DNA from: Actinomadura sp. NBRC 104412
Lineage (GTDB): Bacteria > Actinomycetota > Actinomycetes > Streptosporangiales > Streptosporangiaceae
Direction of reading: 5' to 3'
DNA: 64,000 bases
Assembly: GCF_030269515.1 (NCBI RefSeq)
Contig: NZ_BSTM01000001.1
Span: 124,001-188,000, forward strand
Below the pieces are notes generated by a model. That model ran no database searches. It was not told the origin of the DNA and saw nothing but the letters and a program-made list of their open reading frames with translations. Positions 7,119 through 16,016 of the stretch are shown one piece after another (position 1 is the first letter of the stretch; each line of letters begins with the position of its first letter). Position numbers and translations under genes: made by a program.

Positions 7119-8834
7119 ATGGCGCGGACGGCGGACCGCGGGCACTACGCCTGCCTTCTGCGGCTCGCGTACCTGGTCTTGGACGACGGCGACGACCCGG
7201 TCCTGCGTGCCCGCCGCGCCGCCGCGCGTGCGGCCAGGGCGCGGCAGGGCGGCTACCCGGCCATGCGGTCGCGGCTCGTCACCATCCTGCTCACCGACCC
7301 GCCCGCCGTGCGCCACCGGCTGGACCGCCTGATCTTCGAGCCCGCGGGGACCCCGCCGGGACCGGTGCGGGCGGCGCTGCGGGAGCTGTCGCCGCACGAG
7401 CGGCTCGCCTACCTGCTGTGCCGCGACGGCCTCACCGCGCCCGAGGCCGCCGCCGAGCTGCGCGCCCACGTCCAGGCCGACTTCCGTGACGTGGACCAGG
7501 CCGTCACGGCCGTCGAGACCCTGACGGGGCTGGACGAGGACGCGCAACGGGCCGAGATCGAGACCTTCGAGCCCGACCTCGTCCGGCTCCGCCCGCCGCC
7601 CGCCGTCCCGCCCGCCTGGCGCGCCGCCGTGGCGGCCGTGGTCGCGGGGGCGCTACTGGCGGTCGCCGGGTTCGCCCTCACCCGGGGGACCGAGGTGACC
7701 GGCGACCCCGTCGTGATCGGCCCGCGCACATGGCAGGCGACCGGCACGCCGGGCATCGGCGAGTGGCCCACGCAGGGCGCGTCGCGGCACGACGCCGGGC
7801 TGCTGCGCCGGGCCGCCGGCGCCTGGCGGGCCGAGAGCCGCGAACCGCCCCTCGGCCGCGTCGTCGTCCTGTACGCGGGAATGGTGGACGGCGCGTCCCT
7901 CGTCGTGCTCCGCGACTCCCCCGGCCCGCGCGAGCCGCCCCGCGTGGCGCAGTACTTCGAGCGGCGCCTGTCGCGCGGCGTCGAGTCGATCCGCAGGCTC
8001 GGGACGGACGCGGGCCAGCTCATCATGGTGGGGATGACGTGGCGCTACCTCGTCCCGCCATGGATGCGGGACGTGCGGGCGGCGGTGCCGTCCCAGCGCT
8101 CCCCGCGCTGGGTGCCGGTGGCGGTGCGGGACGGGCTGAGCGATCCGCTGCCGTGGGACTGGTTCACGCCGCGCTGCCAGAACTACGTGGTGTTCCGGAT
8201 GACGTTCCGCCCGGGGACCGGCGGGCGGGCGCGGACGGTCACGCAGCTCGCCTCGCACAGCCCGCAGTCCGCGTCGCCGCAGGTGCGGTTCCGTGACCCG
8301 CCCGGGACGCCCGAGCGGCAGGAGCGGTTCCGATGGGCGGCCCTGCACGCCGTCGCGTGCGAGGCGGCGACGACGCTGAGCGAGTCGGGCGACCTCATGC
8401 TGGGCCACCTGTGGAGCGGCGGCCTGCCCGACGACGGGGGCAGGGCGACGCTGCTGACGGTGGAGTCGTCCTCGCCGTGGAGCGGCCCCGGCACCTCGAT
8501 CCTGATCACCGACGACGGCCGGGCGCTGTCGGAGCGGGGCGGCACGAACAGCGACACCATCTCCTCGGCCGGGACGCTGGCCGCCGCCCTGTGGTGGCGG
8601 TCGTCCCGGCGCTGGCATCTGGTGGCGGCGGCCGGTCCGGGCATCGCGCGCCTGAAGACGGTCGGCGAACTGGGCGCCCACGAGAAGGAAGCCCGCCGGC
8701 GGCACGGGCCGCCCCTGCTGGTCGTGCCCGGCCCGCGCACGGGCGGCACGCCCCCGGAGACGGCCCGCCTTCCGGTCGTCCACGTCGTCGCCTATGAGAC
8801 GGACGGAGACCGCACGATCGTCAGCCCCCTCTGA
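7119..8834 (+). CDS. Membrane protein with sigma-factor-like N terminus and large extracytoplasmic domain
   Basis: Protein of 571 residues. The N-terminal 140 residues resemble a degenerate sigma/HTH protein: CLLRLAYLVLDDGDD recalls region-2-like stretches of actinomycete proteins, and ELSPHERLAYLLCRDGLTAP plus EAAAELRAH recall sigma region 4. One membrane helix follows (AAVAAVVAGALLAVAGFAL, about residues 167-188). The remaining 380 residues are extracytoplasmic, with no family I recognise, and contain several Trp and two to three Cys. ATG 7119 has GGGAGG upstream; the frame is open further upstream, but that part overlaps the terminator region. Function unknown. The layout suggests a membrane-tethered sensor or an anti-sigma-type protein, as inference only. 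Confidence 0.7.
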   Translation: MARTADRGHYACLLRLAYLVLDDGDDPVLRARRAAARAARARQGGYPAMRSRLVTILLTDPPAVRHRLDRLIFEPAGTPPGPVRAALRELSPHERLAYLLCRDGLTAPEAAAELRAHVQADFRDVDQAVTAVETLTGLDEDAQRAEIETFEPDLVRLRPPPAVPPAWRAAVAAVVAGALLAVAGFALTRGTEVTGDPVVIGPRTWQATGTPGIGEWPTQGASRHDAGLLRRAAGAWRAESREPPLGRVVVLYAGMVDGASLVVLRDSPGPREPPRVAQYFERRLSRGVESIRRLGTDAGQLIMVGMTWRYLVPPWMRDVRAAVPSQRSPRWVPVAVRDGLSDPLPWDWFTPRCQNYVVFRMTFRPGTGGRARTVTQLASHSPQSASPQVRFRDPPGTPERQERFRWAALHAVACEAATTLSESGDLMLGHLWSGGLPDDGGRATLLTVESSSPWSGPGTSILITDDGRALSERGGTNSDTISSAGTLAAALWWRSSRRWHLVAAAGPGIARLKTVGELGAHEKEARRRHGPPLLVVPGPRTGGTPPETARLPVVHVVAYETDGDRTIVSPL

Positions 8835-8898
8835 CCACCCTTCTGAGCTCCCTTCCCCATCCCCACCGGCTCCTTCGCAACTCGACGATTTATCCGGG

Positions 8899-8928
8899 AT
8901 AGTCTCATATAAGACTTTCTCGTATAGT
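8899..8928 (+). promoter_or_regulatory. Operator half-sites ATAGTCTC-N4-AAGACTTT and -10 element
   Basis: ATAGTCTC (8899-8906), a 4-bp spacer and AAGACTTT (8911-8918) form an imperfect palindrome of the same size and spacing as the perfect one at 12764-12783. A TATAGT -10 hexamer lies at 8923-8928, so the site occupies the -35/spacer region of the promoter of the gene at 8970. Binding there would repress. Confidence 0.6.
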
Positions 8929-8969
8929 GCTTTGGGGCGGCTCGCACGATCGAACCCATGAGGAGAGGC

Positions 8970-9377
8970 ATGCGTCTCCAGAAACCCCCTCGCGCCAAGG
9001 CGGAACCGACCACCCAGGCGCCCGCGACCGTCAACTGGGCACTGGCCGCGATCGTGGTGCTGCTCGCCGGGCACGTGTTCGCGTGGCTGTATCCGCCGCA
9101 GGGCCTCACCGATGTCTTCCACCTGGTCTGGGGCGTGGCGTACGCGTGGCTGGCCCTGCTCCTGAGGCGGCCGGGCCCGCGGCGCTGGGCGCGGGCCTGG
9201 CTCACGGGGCTCATGGCGGTCCAGCTCGCCGGCCGGTTCGTGGTCTTCGCGGTCGACGACCGGGTCCTCCTCCGCACGCTCGTCGTGATCGGCGTGGCGG
9301 TGACGCTCACCGTCGTCGTCCTGCTCTGGTATCCCTCGTCGAGCCGCGAGTACTTCGCGGCGCGGCGGCCGGGCTGA
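8970..9377 (+). CDS. Small four-helix membrane protein
   Basis: Protein of 135 residues with four predicted membrane helices (ALAAIVVLLAGHVFAWLY; DVFHLVWGVAYAWLALLL; AWLTGLMAVQLAGRFVVFAV; LVVIGVAVTLTVVVLLWY). No family recognised. ATG 8970 is preferred over ATG 8958 because AGGAGAGG lies directly before it. Its stop abuts the stop of the convergent ABC permease gene. Both this gene and the ABC operon have the same operator sequence in their promoters, so they are probably expressed under one regulator and may work together. Confidence 0.7.
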   Translation: MRLQKPPRAKAEPTTQAPATVNWALAAIVVLLAGHVFAWLYPPQGLTDVFHLVWGVAYAWLALLLRRPGPRRWARAWLTGLMAVQLAGRFVVFAVDDRVLLRTLVVIGVAVTLTVVVLLWYPSSSREYFAARRPG

Positions 9378-11978
9378 TCATTCCGACCTGGTGGCCTCCA
9401 GGACGGGGACGGACGCGGCGCGGCGCGCGGGCAGAGCCGAGGTGACGAGGGTCACCGCCGCCGCGCCCGCGGCCACCATGGGGAACAGCCACCACGGCGG
9501 GGCGGGGCGCACGAACGAGCTGCCGGTCATCACGTGCAGGACCGTCAGCATCCCCATGGCGACCACGATGCCGAGCGTGGTGCCGAGGACGACCACGGTG
9601 GCCGCCTCCCAGCGGACGATCGAGCGGATCTGCCTCATGGTCGTGCCCACCGCGCCCAGCAGCCCGAACTCGCGGGTGCGTTCGGCGACGCTCATCGAGA
9701 CCGTGGTCGCCATGCCGAACAGCGCCAGCAGCAGCGCCATGCCGACGAAACCGTAGGTGGCGCGCAGCGCCCGGGTGAGCGTGCGGGACGCCACGTCCAC
9801 GTAGGCGTCACGGTCGACGACCCGCACGCCGGGAACCGTGGCCACGGCCCGTGCCAGGGCGTCCTGCGAGCCGCCCCGGATGAGGACCACCTGGGTCGCG
9901 GCGTTGGCGTCGAGCCGGTCCATCGTCGCGGGCGCCACGAGCGCCTGATCGGCGAACAGATGGGAGGGGTCGTGGTACGCGTCCGCCACGGTGAGCGAGG
10001 CCCGGCCCTGTGCACCCCGGACGACGATCCGCTGGCCGCGCCGCAGCCCCCGCTCCTCCATGATGGCCGACGACAGCGCGATCTCCCCGGGACGCAGCGC
10101 GGGCGGCCGGCCGCCCAGCCGCAGCACGTCGCTCAGCCCCGACTGCTCGGCGCCGGTGACCAGGAAGCTCAGCGGCTCGGGCTCCTCCTCCCCGGGGTCG
10201 GGACGTTCGGCGGGCGACACCAGCCTGACCTGGGTCCGGGTGAGGGCGGCCACCCGCGACACGCCGGGGGCGCCCGCGACCCGGTCCGCGACGTCCCTGG
10301 CCACCGGCGCGGGGGCGCCCTCGGAGGTCCTGGCGGTCGCGGTGATCGCGTGCTCGGCCGCCATGACCTGCCGTCCCGCGTCCCGGAACCGATCGTGCGC
10401 CGACAGGGTGACCATCGCCACGGCGGCGACCAGCGCGACGCCGAGCATCAGCGAGGAGGCGGCCGAGGAGACCCGGCGCGGGCTGCGGGTGATGGTGGCG
10501 TGCGCGAGCCGTCCCGTCTCGCCGCCGATCAGCCTTCCGGCGCGGCCGACCAGACCGCCGAGCGGGGCGACGAAGAACGGCCCGAGCACGGCCAGGCCGG
10601 TGACCCCCAGCATCGAGCCGAACAGGACCATGAGCGAGACGGCGAACGTGCGGTCCGTGCCGGGCGGGTCCCCGAGACGGACCGCGGTCCCCACCAGCAG
10701 CCAGAACCCCGCGCCCAGGAAGATGACGAGGGCGGCCAGCAGGCGCGGCCGGCGGCGTCCGGGGGTCTCGGTGACGGTGCTGCGCAGCGCCTGCAACGGA
10801 GAGATGCCCGCAGCCCGCCGCGCCGCACGCCAGGCCGCGAGCTGGGTCACCACGATCCCGGCGGCGGCCGGGAGCGCCAGCGCCGTCGGGCCGAACTGGG
10901 CGCCGGCGGCGGACACGTCGAAGCCGTCCCGCGCGAACAGCCGGGTGATCAGCGCGGACACCGGAAAGCCCGCGGCCACCCCGCCCACCGCGGCGATCGC
11001 ACCCAGCACCAGCGCCTCCAGCCGGATCAGCCGCCCGATCTGCCGGGGGGTGGCGCCGATCGCGCCGAGCAGCGCCAGCCGCCTGGTCCGCTGCCGCACC
11101 AGCGTGCCGAAGGTGTTGGCCACCACGAACAGTCCGACGAAGATCGCCACCGAGGCGAGCATGCCGATGATGCTCGCGATCGAGGCGCCCTCCCCCGACG
11201 CGGCGGCGGACTGCGCGTCCCGCACGGACGCCGCGGTGCGCACGGTGGCCGCGCCGCCCAGCTCCCGCGCCAGGTCGCCGCGCAGCCGGTCGGCGGGGAC
11301 GCCCGCGGCGGCCTTCACCCAGACGGCCTGCCAGGTCCCGGCGGGCAGCCCGGCGACCCCGCGCACGGTCTGCGGCGGGGCCAGGACCAGGTTCCCGGCG
11401 GCCACCGCGTCGCGCCCCTGGACGGTGACGATCCCGGAGATCCGCACCCGGCGCGTCTCGCGGGGCAGCGTCAGCGTCAGCGCGTCGCCCACGTCCACCT
11501 TCCCGGCGCGCGCCATGTACCGGACGACCGCCACCTCGCCGTCGCCGGTGGGGGCGCGTCCCGCCTCCAGCCGGTACGGGTTGAGCCGGGGTTCGGGCAC
11601 CCAGGGGCGCAGCAGCGTGCGGCCCTCCGCCGACGCCGTGATCGCGCGTCCGTCCGGACGGGAGGCCGTCACCGCGACCGTGGCGTCCCCGGCGACCGCC
11701 GCCACCCCCGGCCGGGACGCGACCGCGTCCATGCGGATCCGCCCGTCGGGCGGCGCGTTCGGGTCGTCCGGGTCCACCGTCCCGCCGTGGACAAGCACGT
11801 CCGCACGGGCGTACTCGCTGGCGTCGCTGCCCGCCACGGCCTCCTGGGCGCGCAGCGCGAACTGTAGCGAGCCGGCGATGAGCGCGATCGAGCCGAGCGC
11901 CGCCAGCAGGGTGGCGATCAGCCGTGCCCAGCCGTCGGTGAACGAGCGGCGCGCGATGAGCCACATGGCGTTCCCCAT
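9378..11978 (-). CDS. FtsX/MacB-type ABC transporter permease
   Basis: Permease of 866 residues with the duplicated FtsX architecture. The first membrane helix near the N terminus (ATLLAALGSIALIAGSL) is followed by a periplasmic-type domain of about 210 residues, helices around the first FtsX domain (ASIIGMLASVAIFVGLFVVA and following), a central linker with two helices, a second extracytoplasmic domain, and the C-terminal FtsX domain (FVGMALLLALFGMATTVSMS onward, with ERTREFGLLGAVGTTMRQI). This matches actinobacterial exporters for lipids, peptides or antibiotics of the LolCDE/MacB class. GGAGGG precedes ATG 11978, and the ATPase gene stops one base upstream. The substrate is unknown. Confidence 0.9.
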   Translation of the reverse strand: MGNAMWLIARRSFTDGWARLIATLLAALGSIALIAGSLQFALRAQEAVAGSDASEYARADVLVHGGTVDPDDPNAPPDGRIRMDAVASRPGVAAVAGDATVAVTASRPDGRAITASAEGRTLLRPWVPEPRLNPYRLEAGRAPTGDGEVAVVRYMARAGKVDVGDALTLTLPRETRRVRISGIVTVQGRDAVAAGNLVLAPPQTVRGVAGLPAGTWQAVWVKAAAGVPADRLRGDLARELGGAATVRTAASVRDAQSAAASGEGASIASIIGMLASVAIFVGLFVVANTFGTLVRQRTRRLALLGAIGATPRQIGRLIRLEALVLGAIAAVGGVAAGFPVSALITRLFARDGFDVSAAGAQFGPTALALPAAAGIVVTQLAAWRAARRAAGISPLQALRSTVTETPGRRRPRLLAALVIFLGAGFWLLVGTAVRLGDPPGTDRTFAVSLMVLFGSMLGVTGLAVLGPFFVAPLGGLVGRAGRLIGGETGRLAHATITRSPRRVSSAASSLMLGVALVAAVAMVTLSAHDRFRDAGRQVMAAEHAITATARTSEGAPAPVARDVADRVAGAPGVSRVAALTRTQVRLVSPAERPDPGEEEPEPLSFLVTGAEQSGLSDVLRLGGRPPALRPGEIALSSAIMEERGLRRGQRIVVRGAQGRASLTVADAYHDPSHLFADQALVAPATMDRLDANAATQVVLIRGGSQDALARAVATVPGVRVVDRDAYVDVASRTLTRALRATYGFVGMALLLALFGMATTVSMSVAERTREFGLLGAVGTTMRQIRSIVRWEAATVVVLGTTLGIVVAMGMLTVLHVMTGSSFVRPAPPWWLFPMVAAGAAAVTLVTSALPARRAASVPVLEATRSE

Positions 11979-11979
11979 G

Positions 11980-12744
11980 TCAGCCCTCCAGCCTACGCAT
12001 GCGGGCGTGCACGGCGTCGGGGGTGGGCGCGGTCAGCTCGTCCGCGATCACCCCGTCCGCCAGGAACAGCACCCGGTCGGCGTGCGCGGCGGCTTTCGGG
12101 TCGTGCGTCACCATGATCACCGTCTGCCGGTAGGAGTCGACGGCCGAGCGCAGGAAGCCCAGCACCTCGGCGCCGGAGCGGGAGTCGAGGTTGCCGGTCG
12201 GCTCGTCGGCGAACAGCACCTCCGGCCTGGTCAGCAGGGCCCGCGCCACCGCGACCCGCTGCTGCTGACCGCCGGAGAGCTGGGCGGGACGGTGCCCGAG
12301 CCGCTCGCGCAGCCCGAGCGCGTCCACGATCGTGTTGAACCACCGCCGGTCCACGCCGCGGCCCGCCAGCCGCCCGGTGAGCAGGATGTTCTCTTCGGCG
12401 GTCAGCATAGGCAGCAGGTTGAACGACTGGAAGACGAAGCCCATCCGGTCGCGGCGCAGCTCGGTGCGCCGGGTGCGGGACAGGCCGGTGAGGTCGATGC
12501 CGCCGAGGACGACGCTGCCGGACGTCACCGTGTCGAGCCCGGCCAGGCAGTGCAGGAAGGTCGATTTCCCCGACCCGGACGGCCCCATGATCGCGGTGAA
12601 CCGCCCCCGCGTGAACGCCGCCGAGACGCCGCGCAGCGCGGTCACCGCGCCGTCACCGGAACCGTAGACCTTGACCAGGGCGGTGGCGACCATGACCTCC
12701 TCGGTCGCGGCCTCCACCCCCTGGGCACGGGTCAGCTCAGGCAT
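11980..12744 (-). CDS. MacB/LolD-type ABC transporter ATP-binding protein
   Basis: ATPase of 254 residues with Walker A GPSGSGKST, a Q-loop in FVFQSFNLLP, signature LSGGQQQR, Walker B VLFADEP followed by TGNLDS, and the H-loop in VTHDP. These features place it in the MacB/LolD/FtsE subfamily that pairs with FtsX-type permeases, as here. GGGAG lies 6 nt before ATG 12744. Its promoter region carries a perfect 20-bp palindrome (12764-12783) that recurs at the convergent partner gene 8970. About 15 residues precede the usual start of the domain. Confidence 0.93.
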   Translation of the reverse strand: MPELTRAQGVEAATEEVMVATALVKVYGSGDGAVTALRGVSAAFTRGRFTAIMGPSGSGKSTFLHCLAGLDTVTSGSVVLGGIDLTGLSRTRRTELRRDRMGFVFQSFNLLPMLTAEENILLTGRLAGRGVDRRWFNTIVDALGLRERLGHRPAQLSGGQQQRVAVARALLTRPEVLFADEPTGNLDSRSGAEVLGFLRSAVDSYRQTVIMVTHDPKAAAHADRVLFLADGVIADELTAPTPDAVHARMRRLEG

Positions 12745-12763
12745 AAAAGTCTCCCTATTAGAG

Positions 12764-12783
12764 ATAGTCTCAGATGAGACTAT
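12764..12783. promoter_or_regulatory. Perfect palindromic operator in divergent promoter
   Basis: ATAGTCTCAGATGAGACTAT has 8-bp arms and a 4-bp centre. It lies 20 bp upstream of the ABC ATPase start (minus strand) and 63 bp upstream of the divergent membrane protein at 12846, so it could control both. The same half-site and spacing occur at 8899-8918. A partial extra half-site AGTCTC is at about 12749-12754. The regulator is not encoded nearby. Confidence 0.65.
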
Positions 12784-12845
12784 ATCAGCCGATACCAGCG
12801 CCGGGGGCTCCTGACAGACGCCGTCGCCGGACCTACGGTCAGGGT

Positions 12846-13460
12846 GTGAGAGAGCCGATTCAGCAGCCGATCCAGCAGCCGGGTCCGCCGCGGAGCACGG
12901 ACGCCGTGACCCTCGACCTGATCAAGTGGCATCTCGATCGGTACGACCGGCTCCGCGCCTCCACCGCCACGCGCGCGTCCGTGGTGCTGAGCGCCGGGGC
13001 CATCCTGTCCGCCGGCAACGCGGTGATCCTGTCGCAGATCCTCAACGTGCCCAGGGAACGGCTCGGCCCGGAGGCCGCCCCGGTGTTCGGCATCGGGCTG
13101 CTCGCCAGCGTGAGCCTGGTGGTGCTCTCGGTCGTCCACGCGTCCGGCGTGCTGGTGGCGCTGAAGGGCAGCCGCGACCTCTTCCCGGACGCGGGGACGA
13201 TGCCCACCGGGCTGTTCTTCAACGGCAGCGACACCGTCGCCCGGCTGTCCACGTTCCAGCAGTTCCAGGCGGCCATGGCGGCGCAGGATCAGGCGGGCCG
13301 CGTGGAGGCCGCCCAGGTCGAGCTGTGGATCGTGATCCGGCAGCACCGGAGGCGGTACCGGCGCCTGCGGGCGTCCGTGCGCGCGCTCCGCTGGGCGGCG
13401 ATCGTCTTCCTGGCCGCGCTGACCGGCCTGGTGATCACCGTCCTGCTGAACGCCCTCTGA
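12846..13460 (+). CDS. Three-helix membrane protein resembling Pycsar effector (PycTM-like) proteins
   Basis: Protein of about 204 residues. It has an amphipathic N-terminal segment (LIKWHLDRYDRLRASTATRA), two hydrophobic helices (SVVLSAGAILSAGNAVILS and GIGLLASVSLVVLSVVHAS), a middle part with GLFFNGSD, a long charged helix, and a final membrane helix (AIVFLAALTGLVITVLLNAL). This order is that of the membrane effector family PycTM (PF18967) used in Pycsar anti-phage defence, though no nucleotide cyclase is adjacent and the match is from layout, not alignment. GTG 12846 was chosen; the frame opens at 12774, inside the operator region. Confidence 0.55.
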   Translation: MREPIQQPIQQPGPPRSTDAVTLDLIKWHLDRYDRLRASTATRASVVLSAGAILSAGNAVILSQILNVPRERLGPEAAPVFGIGLLASVSLVVLSVVHASGVLVALKGSRDLFPDAGTMPTGLFFNGSDTVARLSTFQQFQAAMAAQDQAGRVEAAQVELWIVIRQHRRRYRRLRASVRALRWAAIVFLAALTGLVITVLLNAL

Positions 13461-13496
13461 CCTCCGCCGCGACGCGCGGCACCGGCCTCACCTCGT

Positions 13497-15851
13497 TCAC
13501 CTGACGCGAAGGTGGATCACCGTGAGGGCCGGGTCCCTCCTGATGTCGTCCTCGCAGAACGGTGCCCGCACCCATTGATTGCGGGAGAACAGGCGGGTCT
13601 GGTCGGCGTAGTGCGGCGAGGTGCTGTCGGCCGACTGCGAGTAGGTCAGCAGCGTGCGCGCGTCCGGGCAGGGACCGTGGCCGAACGTCACCACCTGGAC
13701 GTAGCTGGAGCCGTGCTGCACCTCGGTGTACCCCGCGCCGGGCGTCCAGGGCGCCTCGATCTTGTTGAGGACGCCCTGCGACTCCGTACCGCCGCCGATC
13801 GGGATCCGCTCGCCGTTGCGGGTCACGTACTGGTACTGGCCCAACGGGGCGTCCAGCGGGATCCCCGACCCCCTCAGCTCCGCGATCGCGCCCGTGAGGG
13901 CCGCGCGCACGGTGGGCGAGTCGGTGTTCAGGCCGCGCGGCGTGCGCACCGGATCGGACACGTCGAACGGCACGCGCCACAGGTCGGGCGCCCGGGCCGC
14001 CGCGCGCCAGTAGCGGTCGAACAGCAGGGCGCCCTTGCTGCCGACATCGGCCGTACGGTCCCAGCGCGCCAGGATCTCGCAAGGCTCGCCGAGGTTCATC
14101 GCCCGGCACAGCGCGACGGTGTCCGCGGCGGCCAGCTCGCCCGCGTGGTTGCGGTTCGCGAACACCAGCTCCTGCATGGACGCGCGGGTGAAGCGGCCTT
14201 TCCTTAGCTGGTCCTCGACGGCGACGAGGCCGCTACGGGTACGCAGCGAACGGGCGGTGCGTTCCGTCCCGAGAATGCGGTCGAAGCCCTCCAGCGGCCG
14301 CCCGGGGTTGGTCAGCCAATGGCTGTCATTGGAATTGGTGACGTAGTCGGAGCGCTTCAGAACGGGGTAGCGGTCCGGCGCCAGGATGCCCGTCTGCAAC
14401 GCACCGGGGGCCTTGCCCGGCGTGCAGGACGACTTGGAGCCGTCCAGGATCGCCACGCCGGCCGACGCGAACACGGCCTGGCCCAGTGGCGTGTTGCAGC
14501 GGGCCGCGAACTCGTTGGTGATGTTGGGCAGCACCTGGAACTGGGTGTAGAGGGCGTTGCCGCGCGAGTCCGCCGCGATGGTGTTGACCCACGGGAGGCC
14601 CTGGGTGCGCTTGAGCGCGCGCAGGGCGTCGTCGGTGGTACGGGACCTGCCCAGCTCGAACGAGGTGTTGGCGATGCGCAGGTTGGAGGCGTTCGGATCG
14701 TTGAACGCGAACGCGGTCGACGCCGTCCACGGGAGCTGGACCGAGCCGATGGCGGTGACGACCGGACCGTACCGGGTGCGCCACTGCGTCCCGGTGACGG
14801 GACGGACCGATCCGTCCGGCTGCCTGGCCTGGACGGTCACCCGGCGCTGCACCATCTTCTCCGCGCGGCCGTCCACCAGGTAGGCGGTCGGGTCACCGGG
14901 GACGAGCTGAAGCTGGGTGAGCGAGAACGGGGTGCCGGTGGCCACCGTGTGGCTCCACGCGAACGTGGCGTTGTGCCCGATCGACACCGACACCGAGCCC
15001 AGGAGGGCGCCGCCGCTCACGTTCAGCTTGCCGGGGATGGTCTGCTGCATCTGCCAGAAGCGGCGGCCGGTGTGCCAGGGATAGTGCGGGTTTCCGAGCA
15101 GGAGGCCGCGCCCGTTCGCGCTGGCGCCCTTCCCTACGGCGATGGCGTTGCTGCCCATGTCGGCACCGGCCTTGAGGCCGCGCACCGCCTCGGCGATCCT
15201 CCCCGGGTCGGGGGCGGCGGACCGGGCGGCGCCCGTGGGCGGCCTGGCCGCGGCCATCTGGTCGACCGCCAGGCCCGAGCCGCCGAGCATCGCCAGCGCG
15301 TACCCGCGTCTGTGCACGTCCAGCTCGGTGATGGGGCGCAGCCACGGGGCGCCCTTGCACGCCGGGTCGGTGATCTTCCCCTCGCGCAGGTACGTGTTGT
15401 AGCCCGCCGCCCAGCCCCGGCTCAGCTCCCGCACCTCGCGGCTCGGTCCGTACGGCGCGGGCCTGCTCAGCAGCCGCTCGACCGTCCGGCTCCGGTTGAT
15501 CTCGGCGAAGAACAGGTCGCTGGCCAGGTTGGTGGTCGCGGAGGACAACGACTGGTCGGGCGCGGCCTCGGGCCCGAAGTAGCGGGAGCGCTCCCCGCGT
15601 AGCGTGACCACGCCCTGGGCGAGCAGGCACACGTTGTCCCTGGCCGCCGCGTACCCCGTACCGAAACCGAGGCCCGCATAGTCGCGGGCGACGATGTGCG
15701 GGATGCCGTACCGGGTGTAGCGGATCGTCGCCGACAGGCCCTTCCCGCCATACACGCCCCCGGCGTGCGCGGGCGGCGCGGTGACGGGCGCCAGACCGGC
15801 GGCCAGCAGGACGGCCACGACTCCCAGGCGGCGTACACGGGTACGGGGCAT
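13497..15851 (-). CDS. Secreted penicillin/acyl-homoserine-lactone acylase family protein
   Basis: Ntn-hydrolase of 784 residues. A signal peptide (VRRLGVVAVLLAAGLAPVTA, cut after AHA) is followed by the alpha-chain region starting IRYTRYGIPHI, and a spacer ends before the autoprocessing site in GADMGSNAIAVG, where the Ser after Gly would become the beta-chain N-terminal nucleophile. The beta chain continues with LLGNPHYPW and SIGHNATFAWSHTV, both typical of the aculeacin/penicillin acylase branch. The substrate cannot be told: lipopeptides, beta-lactams or acyl-homoserine lactones. AAGGAGGGGG lies before ATG 15851; in-frame codons upstream are not needed. Confidence 0.88.
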   Translation of the reverse strand: MPRTRVRRLGVVAVLLAAGLAPVTAPPAHAGGVYGGKGLSATIRYTRYGIPHIVARDYAGLGFGTGYAAARDNVCLLAQGVVTLRGERSRYFGPEAAPDQSLSSATTNLASDLFFAEINRSRTVERLLSRPAPYGPSREVRELSRGWAAGYNTYLREGKITDPACKGAPWLRPITELDVHRRGYALAMLGGSGLAVDQMAAARPPTGAARSAAPDPGRIAEAVRGLKAGADMGSNAIAVGKGASANGRGLLLGNPHYPWHTGRRFWQMQQTIPGKLNVSGGALLGSVSVSIGHNATFAWSHTVATGTPFSLTQLQLVPGDPTAYLVDGRAEKMVQRRVTVQARQPDGSVRPVTGTQWRTRYGPVVTAIGSVQLPWTASTAFAFNDPNASNLRIANTSFELGRSRTTDDALRALKRTQGLPWVNTIAADSRGNALYTQFQVLPNITNEFAARCNTPLGQAVFASAGVAILDGSKSSCTPGKAPGALQTGILAPDRYPVLKRSDYVTNSNDSHWLTNPGRPLEGFDRILGTERTARSLRTRSGLVAVEDQLRKGRFTRASMQELVFANRNHAGELAAADTVALCRAMNLGEPCEILARWDRTADVGSKGALLFDRYWRAAARAPDLWRVPFDVSDPVRTPRGLNTDSPTVRAALTGAIAELRGSGIPLDAPLGQYQYVTRNGERIPIGGGTESQGVLNKIEAPWTPGAGYTEVQHGSSYVQVVTFGHGPCPDARTLLTYSQSADSTSPHYADQTRLFSRNQWVRAPFCEDDIRRDPALTVIHLRVR

Positions 15852-15982
15852 ACCCCCTCCTTGATCACAGAAGCCCCGCAAAAGTGACACATAACCCGTC
15901 CCATGACAAGAGCCGCAGGCCACCCCTACGCCATATATCGGATGTATCCACCACCAACCTTCTCTGTCGTTCTCCTGTTGAT

Positions 15983-16016
15983 ACTCTCTAGGGATCCATA
16001 GGGAAGGATAGAGAGT
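15983..16016. promoter_or_regulatory. Inverted repeat spanning ribosome-binding site and start of HTH gene
   Basis: ACTCTCTA (15983-15990) and TAGAGAGT (16009-16016) are exact inverted repeats separated by 18 bp, and the second arm includes the first bases of GTG 16015. This could be an autoregulatory operator or an mRNA hairpin occluding the start. The flanking DNA is AT-richer than its surroundings. Confidence 0.45.

Noticed and set aside
9534-11867. Long plus-strand open frames opposite the ABC permease
   Set aside because: They are antisense shadows of a well-supported FtsX-type gene; composition is His/Arg/Gly-rich and no start with ribosome-binding site is present.
13461-13496. Terminator GCCGC/GCGGC after the PycTM-like gene
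   Set aside because: The stem is only 5 bp and has no T run, so it is not better than chance in this GC-rich DNA.
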